Source of the DNA: Septoria linicola
Lineage: Eukaryota; Ascomycota; Dothideomycetes; Mycosphaerellales; Mycosphaerellaceae
Assembly (NCBI GenBank): GCA_024114885.1
Contig: CP099422.1
Coordinates: 2,480,001-2,544,000, forward strand
Length of the DNA stretch: 64,000 nt
Direction of reading: 5' to 3'
Below are positions 32,709 to 42,712 of this stretch, one piece after another. The position numbers and the translations under genes are program-made. Each line of letters begins with the position of its first letter. Position 1 is the stretch's first letter. A model generated the notes under the pieces. That model saw only the letters and a program-made list of their open reading frames with translations. It was not told the origin of the DNA and ran no database searches.

Positions 32709-32879
32709 CGACACCTGTGTGATTCGAACACACGCTCCCGAAGGAACTGGCTATACAGTTGAGCACAATTCAATTGTGCAGTTCCAATAGCAGGCCAGCG
32801 CGTTCTACACAGACTATTAGGACTTGTTCCAGATGTGTGATCTGAGCTGCAAGACTTACAACCACTCCGCCAAAGTGCC
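32709..32879 (-). tRNA. tRNA-like (class II, Ser-type ends) Pol III unit, possibly intron-containing or degenerate
   Basis: The minus strand starts GGCACTT and ends AGGTGTC plus G73; all seven acceptor positions pair, two of them G-U. A perfect A box (TGGCGGAGTGG, 32872-32862) and B box (GTTCGAATC, 32729-32721) are present. The T arm is GTGTG-TTCGAAT-CACAC. The GGCACTT end and G73 resemble fungal tRNA-Ser. A TCC-TTCG-GGA mini-hairpin before the T arm fits a class II variable arm. Problems: the unit is 171 bases, about twice a normal class II tRNA, the D stem pairs poorly, and the anticodon is unclear (CAG in CTCAGAT is one reading). It may hold a long intron with its own hairpins, or be a decayed tRNA copy. 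Confidence 0.45.
32743..32785. repeat. nested inverted repeats inside the tRNA-like unit
   Basis: GCACAATT-C-AATTGTGC (32763-32779) is a perfect 8+8 palindrome around one base. GGAACTG (32743-32749) and CAGTTCC (32779-32785) form an outer 7+7 pair. These would fold as a hairpin in the transcript. Confidence 0.7.
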
Positions 32880-33058
32880 TTAGTTGTGGATGACATAGCA
32901 GGAGCCAAGTTACAACATATTGCCTTATGTTGGGCTTGTCAGCACCTTGGGTGGCCCTGAGTGGCTCACTCTTGCAAAATGTGTCCCACAACGGTGACCA
33001 AATCGTACTGCGGGGTCGTAAAGCTTCACTCAGTGCCAGAAATCGTTGTGTACAGGCT

Positions 33059-33324
33059 CTACTTCGATCGGTTTGAAATCTCCCTGAGCATAGCTTGGTT
33101 CTCTTGATGTACAGTCCTGAACTCGCCCAGTGTCTCGGCTTGCTTCTTTCCAGATTGAACTCCAAGGTAGTACCCGATCGCAGACGGTAGTAGTGTTACC
33201 GGGAAAGGCTTGTTGTATTTGCTTGTGAGGACAGCATCTGAATTCTCGATCAGCTACTTTTTGTGGGTCCTGCTGTTGGGTCTTGCAGGGCTGCCGTACC
33301 CACGATTTTCTTGAATCCTCCCAT
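33059..33324 (-). CDS. spliced 67-residue microprotein, unknown
   Basis: Too short and too split to appear as an ordinary ORF. Exon 1, 33324-33300, encodes MGGFKKIV plus one base. A 62-base intron (GTACGG to TTCAG, CTGAT near the 3' end) follows. Exon 2, 33237-33059, continues DAVLTSKYNKPFPVTLLPSA, then IGYYLGVQSGKKQAETLGEF, and stops at TAG. Phase is exact (25 + 179 = 204 bases). Composition looks like real protein: a basic amphipathic start, one hydrophobic stretch (PVTLLPSAIGYYLGV) and a polar helical tail. I recognise no family. Support is splice logic and composition only. Confidence 0.5.
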
Positions 33325-34114
33325 GCTTGTCTTGCTTGGTGATATTGGTATAGAGTGGTATGAATACCCAACGTGTTGTTACACAACTGAAGCGAGAGGA
33401 ATGGTCGAAAGAAGGCTGGGGAGGTTGGGTCCTCGGCTAGATGGATGTGATGTGCAGTGGAGGCTAAATGAGATTGATGGGCATATTGATGGCAACAATC
33501 AAAATTATTGAGGAGCAATGGATTGTGCGATCGGGCACAATGGTCAATTACATGTCAGACGTGCTTGTCTGACTTCAGAAGCATATGTCTGTTCTATGTC
33601 TATGTCCTCCAGTTATGTCTCTTTCACAGTTGACATGACATTGAGGATGGAGATACAATTTCATTCCTCCTTCTCCCTAGCTGCATGAAATGGTCAATAC
33701 CCCAAGGGCCGACTCTTCGTCGTCCGCAACGTCGTTTGAAGACTTGGTATTTTCAGGGCTCCATACTACTGTCGTGATGCTCGTGACCTTCTGACGCCAC
33801 TGAGTACATGATCAGCCCCGCGTTCAGAATCGTCTCAGTATACTTTGATAATGCATCCGCATGGAAGAGTGCTCGAATTCGCCAGCGCCAGATTTTGCCA
33901 CTCGAATTCTACTCGGAGCGCCAGTGTACACTCGTGAGAGTCGAGAGAAGTTCTCGGCGTTGTATCTGAGGTTTGAAAGCAGCTATTCGATGCACTGATG
34001 GCACTGATCCAGGCAAAATTCCCACCCTCAATCTCAGGACTTCTCGCCACCAAGTCTACTGTGGCAGACTCTTCGTGCTGGTTGGTGTTCTTGAGTAGAT
34101 GATGGCATCAATCT
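33325..34114. other. intergenic
   Basis: 790 bases between two minus-strand genes. Repeated TATGTCT-like words near 33540-33620; no gene seen. Confidence 0.5.
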
Positions 34115-35224
34115 TCACAGCTTACTAGCTCTGTTCGAAATTCTGTCTTCGTCCGACAGGAGGTCGCAAATCCAGCGTTGGGCTTCCTTGCGCATCAGTG
34201 CCGAAAACTCGTGTCCGGCGCCTGGATCTAGAATATCTTCCAGCTTGATGCCCTGATCAGCAGCCCATCCTCCTTCTTTTATGCCTCGTCGCAGCCAGTC
34301 CAGGAACACTTTCCCTTGAGCGTGCGGCACCAGCTTGTCCTTACCTCCGCTCAGGCAAATGATCTTCTTGCCAGCTAGAGTCCGCTCTAGCACAGGACGC
34401 AGAGCCTTGACTTCACGCTCCGAAGGCGTATGCAGATGGTCCTCTCCAGTGACTACGTCAAGCTCTCCCATCAGCATGCCTGCGGGATCATATTGCTCGA
34501 TGGCACCCAGGAGCGACTGTGGAAAGTAGCTTGATCCTAAGAAGTCTTGTCCAGGTGGATCAGAAGATATGGCGGATGGGACCTTACTTCTGATCGCACG
34601 ATCTGTCATGAGGCGGACATAGTCTGGACATCCAATGACCACCATACCAGCTGATATGCGTGGCTCACTCATAAGCGCTACCCAGGTTGCATGGCCACCT
34701 AAACTAACACCTCCGCAGATGTGATCATGGATCTTGAACGGCAAGTACATGGGTAGCTGCGTGATCAACAGACTTAGATCGTGTGCTGCTGCAACATACA
34801 GATTGAACATGTCCGGTCCATGTGTTGGGTTACCCTGCTTCCAAGAGATGTTGGCGAGGTTATCTACCATTCTTGAGCCATGATTCCGCTGATCGAAGCA
34901 TACACATATCAGCCCTTTCTGACTGTGGTTCTTCCTCTTGGAGTCCCATGCGTCAAGCAAAGCCGCGGCTGTATATGCCATGCTATCTTGCGTATCGCCC
35001 CTCCCATGCATCAGCCAGCATGCCACAATCTCATCGGGATGTTGGGGCAATTCTTCCTGTCCATATACAGTAACGAGGATGCCGGCGACATTGTATCGCT
35101 GCCATGATACTGGCTTCACGTCCGCGAATGCCTTGTGTGTCAAAGCAATTGGCGAGGAGAACGGTGACTTATTCGAGTCGAGCCGCAGGGCATGAGCCCA
35201 GGCGAAAGTGCTGCTTCCAGCCAT
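34115..35224 (-). CDS. alpha/beta-hydrolase, cytosolic, function unknown
   Basis: Single exon, 369 residues, ATG at 35224. The alpha/beta-hydrolase fold is shown by a His-Gly oxyanion segment (CWLMHGRGDTQ), FDQRNHGSR, the nucleophile elbow GVSLGGHATW, an acid region SGGKDKLVPHAQGK and the catalytic His in GAGHEFS. No signal peptide or membrane segment is seen, so it is likely cytosolic. It resembles uncharacterised fungal serine hydrolases or esterases; the substrate cannot be inferred. It is divergent from the neutral trehalase gene. Confidence 0.85.
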   Translation of the reverse strand: MAGSSTFAWAHALRLDSNKSPFSSPIALTHKAFADVKPVSWQRYNVAGILVTVYGQEELPQHPDEIVACWLMHGRGDTQDSMAYTAAALLDAWDSKRKNHSQKGLICVCFDQRNHGSRMVDNLANISWKQGNPTHGPDMFNLYVAAAHDLSLLITQLPMYLPFKIHDHICGGVSLGGHATWVALMSEPRISAGMVVIGCPDYVRLMTDRAIRSKVPSAISSDPPGQDFLGSSYFPQSLLGAIEQYDPAGMLMGELDVVTGEDHLHTPSEREVKALRPVLERTLAGKKIICLSGGKDKLVPHAQGKVFLDWLRRGIKEGGWAADQGIKLEDILDPGAGHEFSALMRKEAQRWICDLLSDEDRISNRASKL

Positions 35225-36395
35225 TTTTATGCCCCAGGTAAATATTGCAAGTGATAACTGAAGGTCGCAAATAATGTTTGAGAGAGCTCACCTGCAGCTC
35301 CCAAGCCCCACCAGAAGCCGAGGTCTGTCCTGCTCATTCTGACGCGAGACATGAGAGGCCAATGTCATTGCATTGGACGCGTTACATGTCAACGAGTCGC
35401 TCATATCGTGGATGTCGGACTCGCTGACGTTGCAAGTCTTTTCCGTGTGATACGCTAGAAGGTCGACGTCGGCATAAGTCTTGATGAGGGTGATTCGCCA
35501 ACAACAGCGTGCCCCGTTCAGTATCAAGCTGCTGGTCCGTCGATATAGAGTAGGTGAGATTCAGAGGTACACATCATCTCGTCACACACATGATGTAGGA
35601 TTTCTATCTAACTTAGTGTGGCGAGTACACCCACCTGTTGGTCACGAGCTGGTAAAACATACATATCGGCGACCCGAGGGAGTGGCTACATCCAATCCTC
35701 TTCAACTGTCTTTGTCCTCTACCCGCCATGCTACTGTCACAGGGCTGCCGCTGTATGCGCCTGTTATCGCCATGACTTAAGCTTGCAGTCTCCATCTCTC
35801 CGGTGGAATGGCAATAAAGCATCCCCAATCTGCAGGGTACCATGGGCAGCACCAAATCAAGCGCGAGCTCATTGACATTGGAGTAGCGTACACCGCTTGG
35901 ACGTTCGAGCTTTCCAATCGTCGCTGTCAAGTGACGGACTCGACTGGCTCCTGACAGCGTCTGATCTCTTGTGATCACACGCACACTGCAGCCACCACGA
36001 GAAGGCTGCATTGGAAGTAACGACTTGCTTCGATTCCAGCGGCAAGCGTGCGCTGGGTTTGACTGCCTGTTCACAGCCTTCTGTTGTTTTCTTCTGCTTG
36101 CCTGCTTGACCCGAGCATCCTCATTCACCAGCTCCACCCGCCATTGTTTGCCAGAGCGCGCCTTTGCAGATTCTCAACGTCACCTCAGGTCAGCATTGCC
36201 CGAGACACTGACTCCACCGACCCAGAGAACCAGCAATTCTGACCTGAGTGGATTCCGAAGAGATAGCGAGCTGCCGCTGACCGGCATCATAGCTGTCCAC
36301 CCGAATTATCAGAAACAAACCCCTCCTACGTAGTTAGAGCGACGATCCTTCTATCGAACAACCACGCCACCTTCCTCGAAAACTTGTAGCGGAGC
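35225..36395. other. divergent promoter region, hydrolase / trehalase
   Basis: 1.17 kb with no supported gene. A minus-strand open frame at 35613-36137 lacks recognisable features. A single STRE-like CCCCT lies 72 bases before the trehalase ATG. Confidence 0.5.
36320..36324. promoter_or_regulatory. possible stress response element (STRE core)
   Basis: CCCCT core just upstream of the neutral trehalase ATG. Yeast NTH1 is STRE-controlled through Msn2/4. One pentamer is weak evidence. Confidence 0.25.
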
Positions 36396-38858
36396 ATGAG
36401 CTCGCAAAAATCCGAATGGCCAATTCATCCCGCAAAGGATCCACATGACAACGCCCATCAAGAGCATCAGCAGCACCTTTCTCTCGATCTCGACCCATTC
36501 GCCGCGCCCAATGTCTACTATGGTGCGAGCCACAGCCCTAGAAAGGTTGCAAAGAGTCGGACATACTCAGCTGTAAGCTCTGCACTCCAAACCCTCAGGA
36601 GATTCATGTCAGCGATTGCATGAGCCATTGAGCATGTGCAAGCGCAATACTGACCTCGACAGGTTGACCCGGGCCTTAACAAGGTAGGCACGGAACACTA
36701 CACTGCACCTTCCAGACGTCTCAGCCATGATCTCACGGGTAATGCCCCACGCCGATACCTCATCAATGTCGACGATACCTTGAAGACACTCCTCTCGCGC
36801 GAAGATTCCGACGGCAATGTTCAGATCACAATCGAGGACAAAGGGCCAAAGACGATCGAGTTGGGTACAGCAGCCTCCGGAGGATTCAAGCGTTTCGATG
36901 TTCGAGGTACATACATGCTCAGCAACTTGTTGCAGGAGCTTACACTGGCCAAGAAGTATGGGCGTAAGCAGATCGTGCTGGACGAGGCCCGTCTGAACGA
37001 GAATCCTGTCAACAGACTTGCTCGCTTGATCAAAGACCAGTTCTGGCCCAATCTCACGAGACGTATCGATGGGTCCAACATCTCTGCTGTCGCACGAGAC
37101 CCCAAAGACTGGACTTCAGACCCACGCCCTCGGATTTACATCCCTCCTGGGGCACCAGAGCAGCATGCGTACTACACTCGCATTGCCAAGCAACATCCCG
37201 AGATCCGTCTCGATGTACAGTGGCTCAAAGAGGGAGGACCTGACAATGACGAGTACGTTCGAGACTTGAACGAGGCTCCAGGTCTTCTTGCAATCGAGAT
37301 GGAACGTGTAGCGGACCTTCCTTCAGGCGAGCCTGACTTCAAGGGCCTGCCATTTGTGGTTCCCGGTGGCCGGTTCAACGAGCTGTACGGATGGGACAGC
37401 TACATGGAGACATTGGGCTTACTCGTCAACGATCGGGAAGACCTCTGCAAGGCTATGGTCAAGCACTTCTGCTTCTGCATCCGTCACTATGGCAAGATCC
37501 TGAACGCCAATCGATCTTACTATCTGCGCCGTTCGCAGCCGCCATTCCTCACAGACATGGCCCTTCGTGTCTACGATCGCATAAAGCACGAGCCTGATAG
37601 CCTCGATTTCCTCCGCAACGCCATTCTTGCAGCTATCAAGGACTACTACGCTACTTGGATGTCAGCACCACGCTACGACCCTGAATCTGGTCTGTCGCGC
37701 TATGTTCCAGGAGGTCTGGGTGTTCCGCCTGAGACGGAGGCCTCTCACTTTGTTCACGTGCTCAAGCCATATGCCGACAAGAACAAGATGACTTTTGAGC
37801 AATTCGTGCATGCTTACAACTATGGCCACGTCTTTGAGCCGGAACTCGACGAGTACTTCCTCCATGATCGCGCCGTCCGCGAGTCTGGCCACGATACCTC
37901 TTACCGCCTGGAGAGGGTTGCAGCTCACCTCGCCACAGTAGATGCAAATTCTTGTCTGTACAAATACGAGGTCGATATTGCGCGCACGATTCGTGCATTC
38001 TTCGGCGACAGACTTGAGATTCCAAAGGAGTGGCGCATGCCCGGTCACCCTGACTTCGAGACCTCATCAACGTGGGATCGCCGAGCCAAGAAGCGACGTA
38101 AGATCATGAACGACCTCATGTGGGATGAAGAGAAAGGCATGTTCTTTGACTACAACACTGTCAAGAAGCAACAGACTGGTTATGAGAGCGCCACAACTTT
38201 CTGGGCAATGTGGGCTGGCGCTGCCACTCCTCGACAGGCTTCTGTAATGGTTGCCAAGGCACTACCGAAGTTCGAGGTTCATGGCGGTCTCGTCTCCGGC
38301 ACTGAAGAGTCTCGCGGTCCTGTTGGTGTACACCGGCCTAATCGTCAGTGGGACTACCCATTCGGCTGGGCCCCGCAGCAGATTCTTGCGTGGACTGGGT
38401 TCTTGCGCTACGGCTTCGAGGAAGAAGCGCAGCGCCTTGCATATCGCTGGATTTACATGGTCACCAAGGCATTCGTTGACTTCAATGGCGTTGTGGTGGA
38501 AAAGTACGATGTTACACGGCCGATCGACCCGCACAAGGTCGAAGCTGAGTACGGCAATCAAGGCGGTGACTTCAAGGGCGTAGCAACGGAAGGATTTGGA
38601 TGGGTCAATGCTTCGTACGTTTACGGTCTCCAGATTGTCACCGCGCACATGAAGCGTGCTCTCGGCGCCATAACCAACTGGGATACCTTCAAGAAGATGA
38701 CCGAAACCGCCGAAGATCCAGTGGACTTCTTGCACAAGGACACCGACCACAACACCAATGGTCATAAGCCGGTCGAACACCACAATGCTCCTGAGCACCA
38801 ATCTGTTCCCGAGCATCATCCTGGTCCAATTCAGTATGCTCATAGCGGCTCCGCATAA
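36396..38858 (+). CDS. NTH1: neutral trehalase (GH37), cytosolic and stress-regulated
   Basis: Hydrolyses cytosolic trehalose to glucose on recovery from stress or spore germination. Exon 1 is 36396-36572 and exon 2 36663-38858, a 90-base intron; 790 residues. The junction YSA/VDPGLNKVG is in phase. Regulatory N-terminus: a PKA-type site RRLS (Ser about 80) and an EF-like calcium loop DSDGNVQITIED (about 107), as in yeast Nth1, which is switched on by PKA phosphorylation, 14-3-3 proteins and calcium. Trehalase signature 1 is PGGRFNELYGWDSY (about 293) and signature 2 QWDYPFGWAP (about 621). No signal peptide, which separates it from acid trehalase. The C-terminus has a His/Pro/Glu-rich repeat-like tail (EHHNAPEHQSVPEHHPG). 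Confidence 0.96.
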
Positions 38859-39354
38859 AGGCGATTCGACAGTTGCATGATGGTACTACCTAGATATAGA
38901 GGAGATTGGTAGCGTTGCCTGAAAATAGGGAGGAAAGAGGAAGTGGATGAGGATGTTCCACGATGATTATGATGGATAGACCACCTGAGAAGCTTGGAAG
39001 AGCGTGGCATTTCGCGCATGTGGTGTACCTAGTGTAGCTTGAATGAGTGCATTATTTCACATGCAAACCTCACTTTTGATCGCACCAGCCTCAAAATATG
39101 GTCCCATGCATGATCCAGCCACTAAGGCAGGAACAGATCTGCCCCGCGCCTTCCTCGCCAAGACCCTCGATCTGCAGGTGAACCCTTCTCGAACGTTGTA
39201 GAAGAACAGCTGCAAGAGCTTCGTCAATTTTCAAACAAGCGGCCTGTCACTTCTGTCAACACACAACGATAACAGTGAGAAGTTATTCACGAACAGACGA
39301 TCACGAACAGGCGATCTCGATTCAACTCCACCCCTGACAACAACATCACCCATC
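38859..39354. other. intergenic with heat-shock element
   Basis: Trehalase 3' flank and cyclophilin 40 promoter; see the separate HSE entry. Confidence 0.55.
39186..39203. promoter_or_regulatory. heat-shock element upstream of cyclophilin 40
   Basis: TTC-tc-GAA-cg-TTG-ta-GAA: four alternating HSF pentamer cores with two-base spacing, one of them imperfect (TTG), about 150 bases before the ATG. Hsp90 co-chaperone genes such as yeast CPR6 are Hsf1 targets, so the site fits its neighbour. Confidence 0.55.
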
Positions 39355-40470
39355 ATGGCTCCACGCAGCAAGGTCTTCTTCGACATCTCGATCGGCGGTT
39401 CGCCTGCCGGCAAGGTTGTCTTCGAGCTCTACAACGATGTTGTGCCAAAGACAGCCGACAACTTCCGCGCACTATGCACAGGCGAGAAGGGCAAGACCAG
39501 TTCTGGGATCCCGCTCCATTACAAAGGCTCAGGCTTCCACCGTGTGATCAAGAGCTTCATGATTCAAGGTGGTGACTTCACAGCTGGCAATGGCACTGGA
39601 GGTGAGAGCATCTACGGCGAGAAGTTCGACGACGAGAACTTCCAGCTCAAGCACGAGAAGCCTTTCCTGCTGAGCATGGCCAATGCTGGACCTGGCACAA
39701 ACGGCAGCCAGTTCTTCGTGACGACTGTGCCTACACCACATTTGGACGGAAAGCACGTTGTGTTTGGAGAGGTCATTGCGGGCAAGAGCATTATCAGAGA
39801 GGTTGAGAATGGGGAGTGCGGTCCCAACGACAAGCCAAACAAGGATGTGGTGATTGAGGACTGTGGTGAGCTGCCAGAGGGCACAGATTTGTCAGAGTTC
39901 ACTCGTAAGGCCCCCGACAGCACCGGCGACACGTATGAGGACTTCCCAGAAGATCAGGCGAGAGAAGGCGAGGAGTGGAAGGGCACAGAGATCGTGCAGA
40001 TCGCAACGAATCTCAAGGACTTGGGCAACAAGGCATTCAAGGGTGGAGAGCTGGAGCTGGCATTGTCGAAGTACCAGAAGGGCCTGAGATACCTACACGA
40101 ATACCCAGCACCTCTCGATGGCGATGCAGCAGATCTTGGTGCACAGCTCGCGAAACTGAAGGTATCGCTACACACCAACAGCTCGCTGCTGCAGTACAAG
40201 CTCGGCCGCTACAGAGAGTCTTACGACTCCGCAGACAAGGCTGCCGTTGTGTCGGAGATCTCGGAAACTGAGAAGGGCAAGGCGCTCTACCGCAAGGGTG
40301 TTGCGCTCAAGGCTAGCAAGGACGAGGAAGGTGCTCAGCAGTTCCTTGAGCAGGCGGCACAGCTCGTTCCTGGCGACCAGGGCATCAAGAACGAGCTCGC
40401 GGCGGTGAAGAAGGCTGCTGCTGATCGGAAGGCGAAGGAGCGCAAGGCGTTCAGCAAGGCTTTCGCGTAG
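39355..40470 (+). CDS. cyclophilin 40 (peptidyl-prolyl isomerase D), Hsp90 co-chaperone
   Basis: Intronless, 371 residues, equal to the usual Cyp40 length. The cyclophilin domain covers about 5-170 with the active-site block FHRVIKSFMIQGGDFTAGNG, FLLSMANAGPGTNGSQFF and a Trp-to-His change at the usual cyclosporin-contact position (HLDGKHVVFG), as in many Cyp40s. An acidic linker leads to TPR repeats at about 215-350 (LKDLGNKAFKGGELELALSK, YRKGVALKASKDEEGA) that bind the C-terminal MEEVD of Hsp90. The basic end, KERKAFSKAF, is also typical. Equivalent to yeast Cpr6/Cpr7. The upstream HSE suggests heat induction. Confidence 0.95.
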   Translation: MAPRSKVFFDISIGGSPAGKVVFELYNDVVPKTADNFRALCTGEKGKTSSGIPLHYKGSGFHRVIKSFMIQGGDFTAGNGTGGESIYGEKFDDENFQLKHEKPFLLSMANAGPGTNGSQFFVTTVPTPHLDGKHVVFGEVIAGKSIIREVENGECGPNDKPNKDVVIEDCGELPEGTDLSEFTRKAPDSTGDTYEDFPEDQAREGEEWKGTEIVQIATNLKDLGNKAFKGGELELALSKYQKGLRYLHEYPAPLDGDAADLGAQLAKLKVSLHTNSSLLQYKLGRYRESYDSADKAAVVSEISETEKGKALYRKGVALKASKDEEGAQQFLEQAAQLVPGDQGIKNELAAVKKAAADRKAKERKAFSKAFA

Positions 40471-40778
40471 AGCAGTGGGGTTGCGGCTCCACCACATGCA
40501 AATCTACGCACTCTAGCGATCCACCACTAGCTTGAAGCGTTCGGGCTTTGTTGAGGTTGGAGCATACAGACTTGGGGCATAGACGTAGCTTCAGCTACTT
40601 TGACAAGCGTTCAAGCGTGGTGTCATATGGCTGAGCTCACCCAGTAATCATGGGAAAGAAATGAAACGAAATGAAACTTATGAATGCAATATTCACTGTC
40701 ACATCGTCTCCTTCATCAATCGTGACCATCGATGCTGCAGGATCATGATGCTTCTGCAGACCTGCTTTCCTGCATCAA
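40471..40778. other. convergent intergenic region
   Basis: 308 bases between two convergent 3' ends; nothing seen beyond UTR-like sequence. Confidence 0.5.
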
Positions 40779-41738
40779 TCATACCTTCGTCGCCTTGTTC
40801 AACGCCGTGAACCCTTCAGCCGGCGGCTGCAACCAATTCCTCTCGTCATAAGTATGCCCGCCCTCGATCATATGAAACGTATAAATCATCCTCCCCTTCT
40901 GACTCAAATTCCTCTCACTCTTGTGCAAAATATTCCCGTGAATCAACACCAACGTGCCTGCTTTCACTTCTCCAAGCACATACTCCTCTTCATCCTTCAC
41001 CTCTTCATCCTCCCTCTCGAAACTTTCTGGCCACTCTTCCCCCTCATTCCCGACAAATGTCGTCCCACTCCCATCTTCCTTCCTCACAAACCTCTCCTTC
41101 ACTGCTGCTCGTCGATGACTTCCCGGAGCGAAACTCAAACATCCATTCTCCACTGTGCAGTCTTCCAATGCGTACCAGAATCCCACCGCTGAAGGCGGAT
41201 CGGTGTACAAGAACACACTATCCTGATGTGGAGGCACTGCGCCTCCGATCTCGGGTTGTTTGCAAATGACCATACTCTGCAGAACCCGAGGATCGGAGAA
41301 TCCCAGGTCGCGGGCTATAGCGGCGTTTTGCGCATTGATGGAGATCGAATTGAACGTCGGGTTGAGAGCGTGTAAATAGTGTCCGATTTTATTGATTGCT
41401 TTTTCTTTGGGTTTTGTGAGTTCGCCTGTGGTAGGGGAGAACGCGTCTTCTTCGAAGAAGAAACGGATTTTGTCGCCGGATGTGAGGAAGTAGTCGTCGC
41501 CGACGTGGGATGATTTCTCGCCTGTGCTGAATCGTGTCATGGGATGCGTGGAGAGGTCGAAGGTGGAGAGGAGGGTGTGGGTTTCGGTGAGGAGGGAGGC
41601 TAGTTGGGAGGGGGAGAGTGCGTCTGGGATGAGCAGGTAGCCATTTTTGTGCCAGAATTGTTTTTGGGAAGGTGTGAGGCCGAGGGGTGTGGTGGTGGTG
41701 TCAGAGCTGGGAGGTGGGGAGACGCGAGAGGGTGCCAT
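40779..41738 (-). CDS. phytanoyl-CoA dioxygenase (PhyH/PHYHD1-like) family protein
   Basis: Fe(II)/2-oxoglutarate oxygenase, 319 residues, no intron. Begins with LTPSQKQFWHKNGYLLIPDA, the classic start of PhyH proteins. The iron-binding facial triad is visible: HxD in VPPHQDSVFLYTDP and the distal His in LIHGNILHKSERN. The 2-oxoglutarate-binding Arg follows (GRMIY). FWYALEDCTVENGCLSFAPG, then SHR, is the conserved family core. An acidic insert (EREDEEVKDEEEY) lies before the distal His. The closest characterised type appears to be PHYHD1 rather than peroxisomal PHYH; no PTS1 is seen (ends NKATKV). The substrate is unknown. Confidence 0.88.
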   Translation of the reverse strand: MAPSRVSPPPSSDTTTTPLGLTPSQKQFWHKNGYLLIPDALSPSQLASLLTETHTLLSTFDLSTHPMTRFSTGEKSSHVGDDYFLTSGDKIRFFFEEDAFSPTTGELTKPKEKAINKIGHYLHALNPTFNSISINAQNAAIARDLGFSDPRVLQSMVICKQPEIGGAVPPHQDSVFLYTDPPSAVGFWYALEDCTVENGCLSFAPGSHRRAAVKERFVRKEDGSGTTFVGNEGEEWPESFEREDEEVKDEEEYVLGEVKAGTLVLIHGNILHKSERNLSQKGRMIYTFHMIEGGHTYDERNWLQPPAEGFTALNKATKV

Positions 41739-41970
41739 GATGAAGAGCTGAAGGTTGCTCGTGGGGGAGATGTGGTATACTCAGTGTAGGTGGCGGAGCT
41801 ATCGTGCTCATATACTACTTGAGCTTGCTCGTGGGCGGCGATGTGCGAAGGAAGAACGATCAGCCTCGCATCTAGGGTTTCGATACGATGCTGATGCCAA
41901 GACCTAATCTCCCCTGTATCGACATGTGAAAGACTAGAATACCATAGTCGTCAACAATACAATCATCACT

Positions 41971-42577
41971 ATGGATCCAGATACTCCTCTCACCGACGAT
42001 ACTCCCTCCCCATCGATATGGCGTTGGGTCATCGGCTTCCTCATGGTACATTTCACCCTCTCATCGCCCGTTCCTCTTACTTCTCAGCACTAACCTTCCA
42101 TCAATAGGTCGGAATGTGCTGGGGCCTAACCACACCCTTCATGCGCAAAGCCGCCGTACTCCGCGACGCAGCACCCAAACCCTCAAGACCATATCTCTCC
42201 GACCCTAACGTCCCATGGGTCAAACGAAAAGTCTTCGGCATTTTGTATACAGTGCTAGATTTGCTCAAGAGTCCACGATATGCGATTCCGCTATTGTTGA
42301 ATGTGACAGGGAGTGTGTGGTTCTTTCTGTTGATTGGGCAGGCTGGTGAGTACTCTGACTTTTCTGCTTCTTGATGCTGTAGTTGGAATTTGTGGACGTC
42401 GACTAACAGGTGGCAGAATTGAGCTTGACTGTGCCCATCACGAATTCGTTGGCGTTTCTGTTCACTGTGCTAGGAGAGTGGTGGGCAGATGGCAAAGTGA
42501 TATCACGAGACACGTGGATCGGCATGGCATTTGTGCTGGGTGGTATTGCATTATGTGTACAGTCCAAGACTTCGTAG
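41971..42577 (+). CDS. TMEM234-type four-helix membrane protein
   Basis: Three small exons, 41971-42045, 42108-42345 and 42417-42577; introns of 62 and 71 bases; 157 residues. No single ORF reveals it, but the phases fit throughout. The four hydrophobic segments are WVIGFLMVGMCWGLTTPFMR, AIPLLLNVTGSVWFFLLIG, LSLTVPITNSLAFLFTVLGE and WIGMAFVLGGIALCV. The WGLTTPFMRKA start and the VPITNSLAF core match the conserved TMEM234 family, which looks like half of a drug/metabolite transporter. Its molecular role is not established. It ends 135 bases from the convergent RTF1 stop. Confidence 0.8.
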
Positions 42578-42712
42578 CATATCTGATCTCAAGGAGACAG
42601 CGGTCAAATTTAGCTTCTTCTACTTGCTTTTCGCTGATAACGCTCAAGAAGGATCAATGTTTTCGCAGTCTCGTCGTCTATCTGTACAATCATTCCTGAG
42701 TGACCCCACGCT

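Noticed and set aside
32648..32879. tRNA-derived SINE
   Set aside because: A SINE head would have normal A-B box spacing, a tRNA-unrelated body, a tail after the T arm and target-site duplications. Here the acceptor 3' strand closes the unit and no duplication is seen.
33030..33518. 162-codon minus-strand open frame
   Set aside because: It overlaps the spliced microprotein in another frame, and its translation is rich in His, Gln and Cys without pattern. The spliced reading is more protein-like.
35613..36137. 174-codon minus-strand open frame upstream of trehalase
   Set aside because: No domain, irregular composition and no homologous feel; likely chance.
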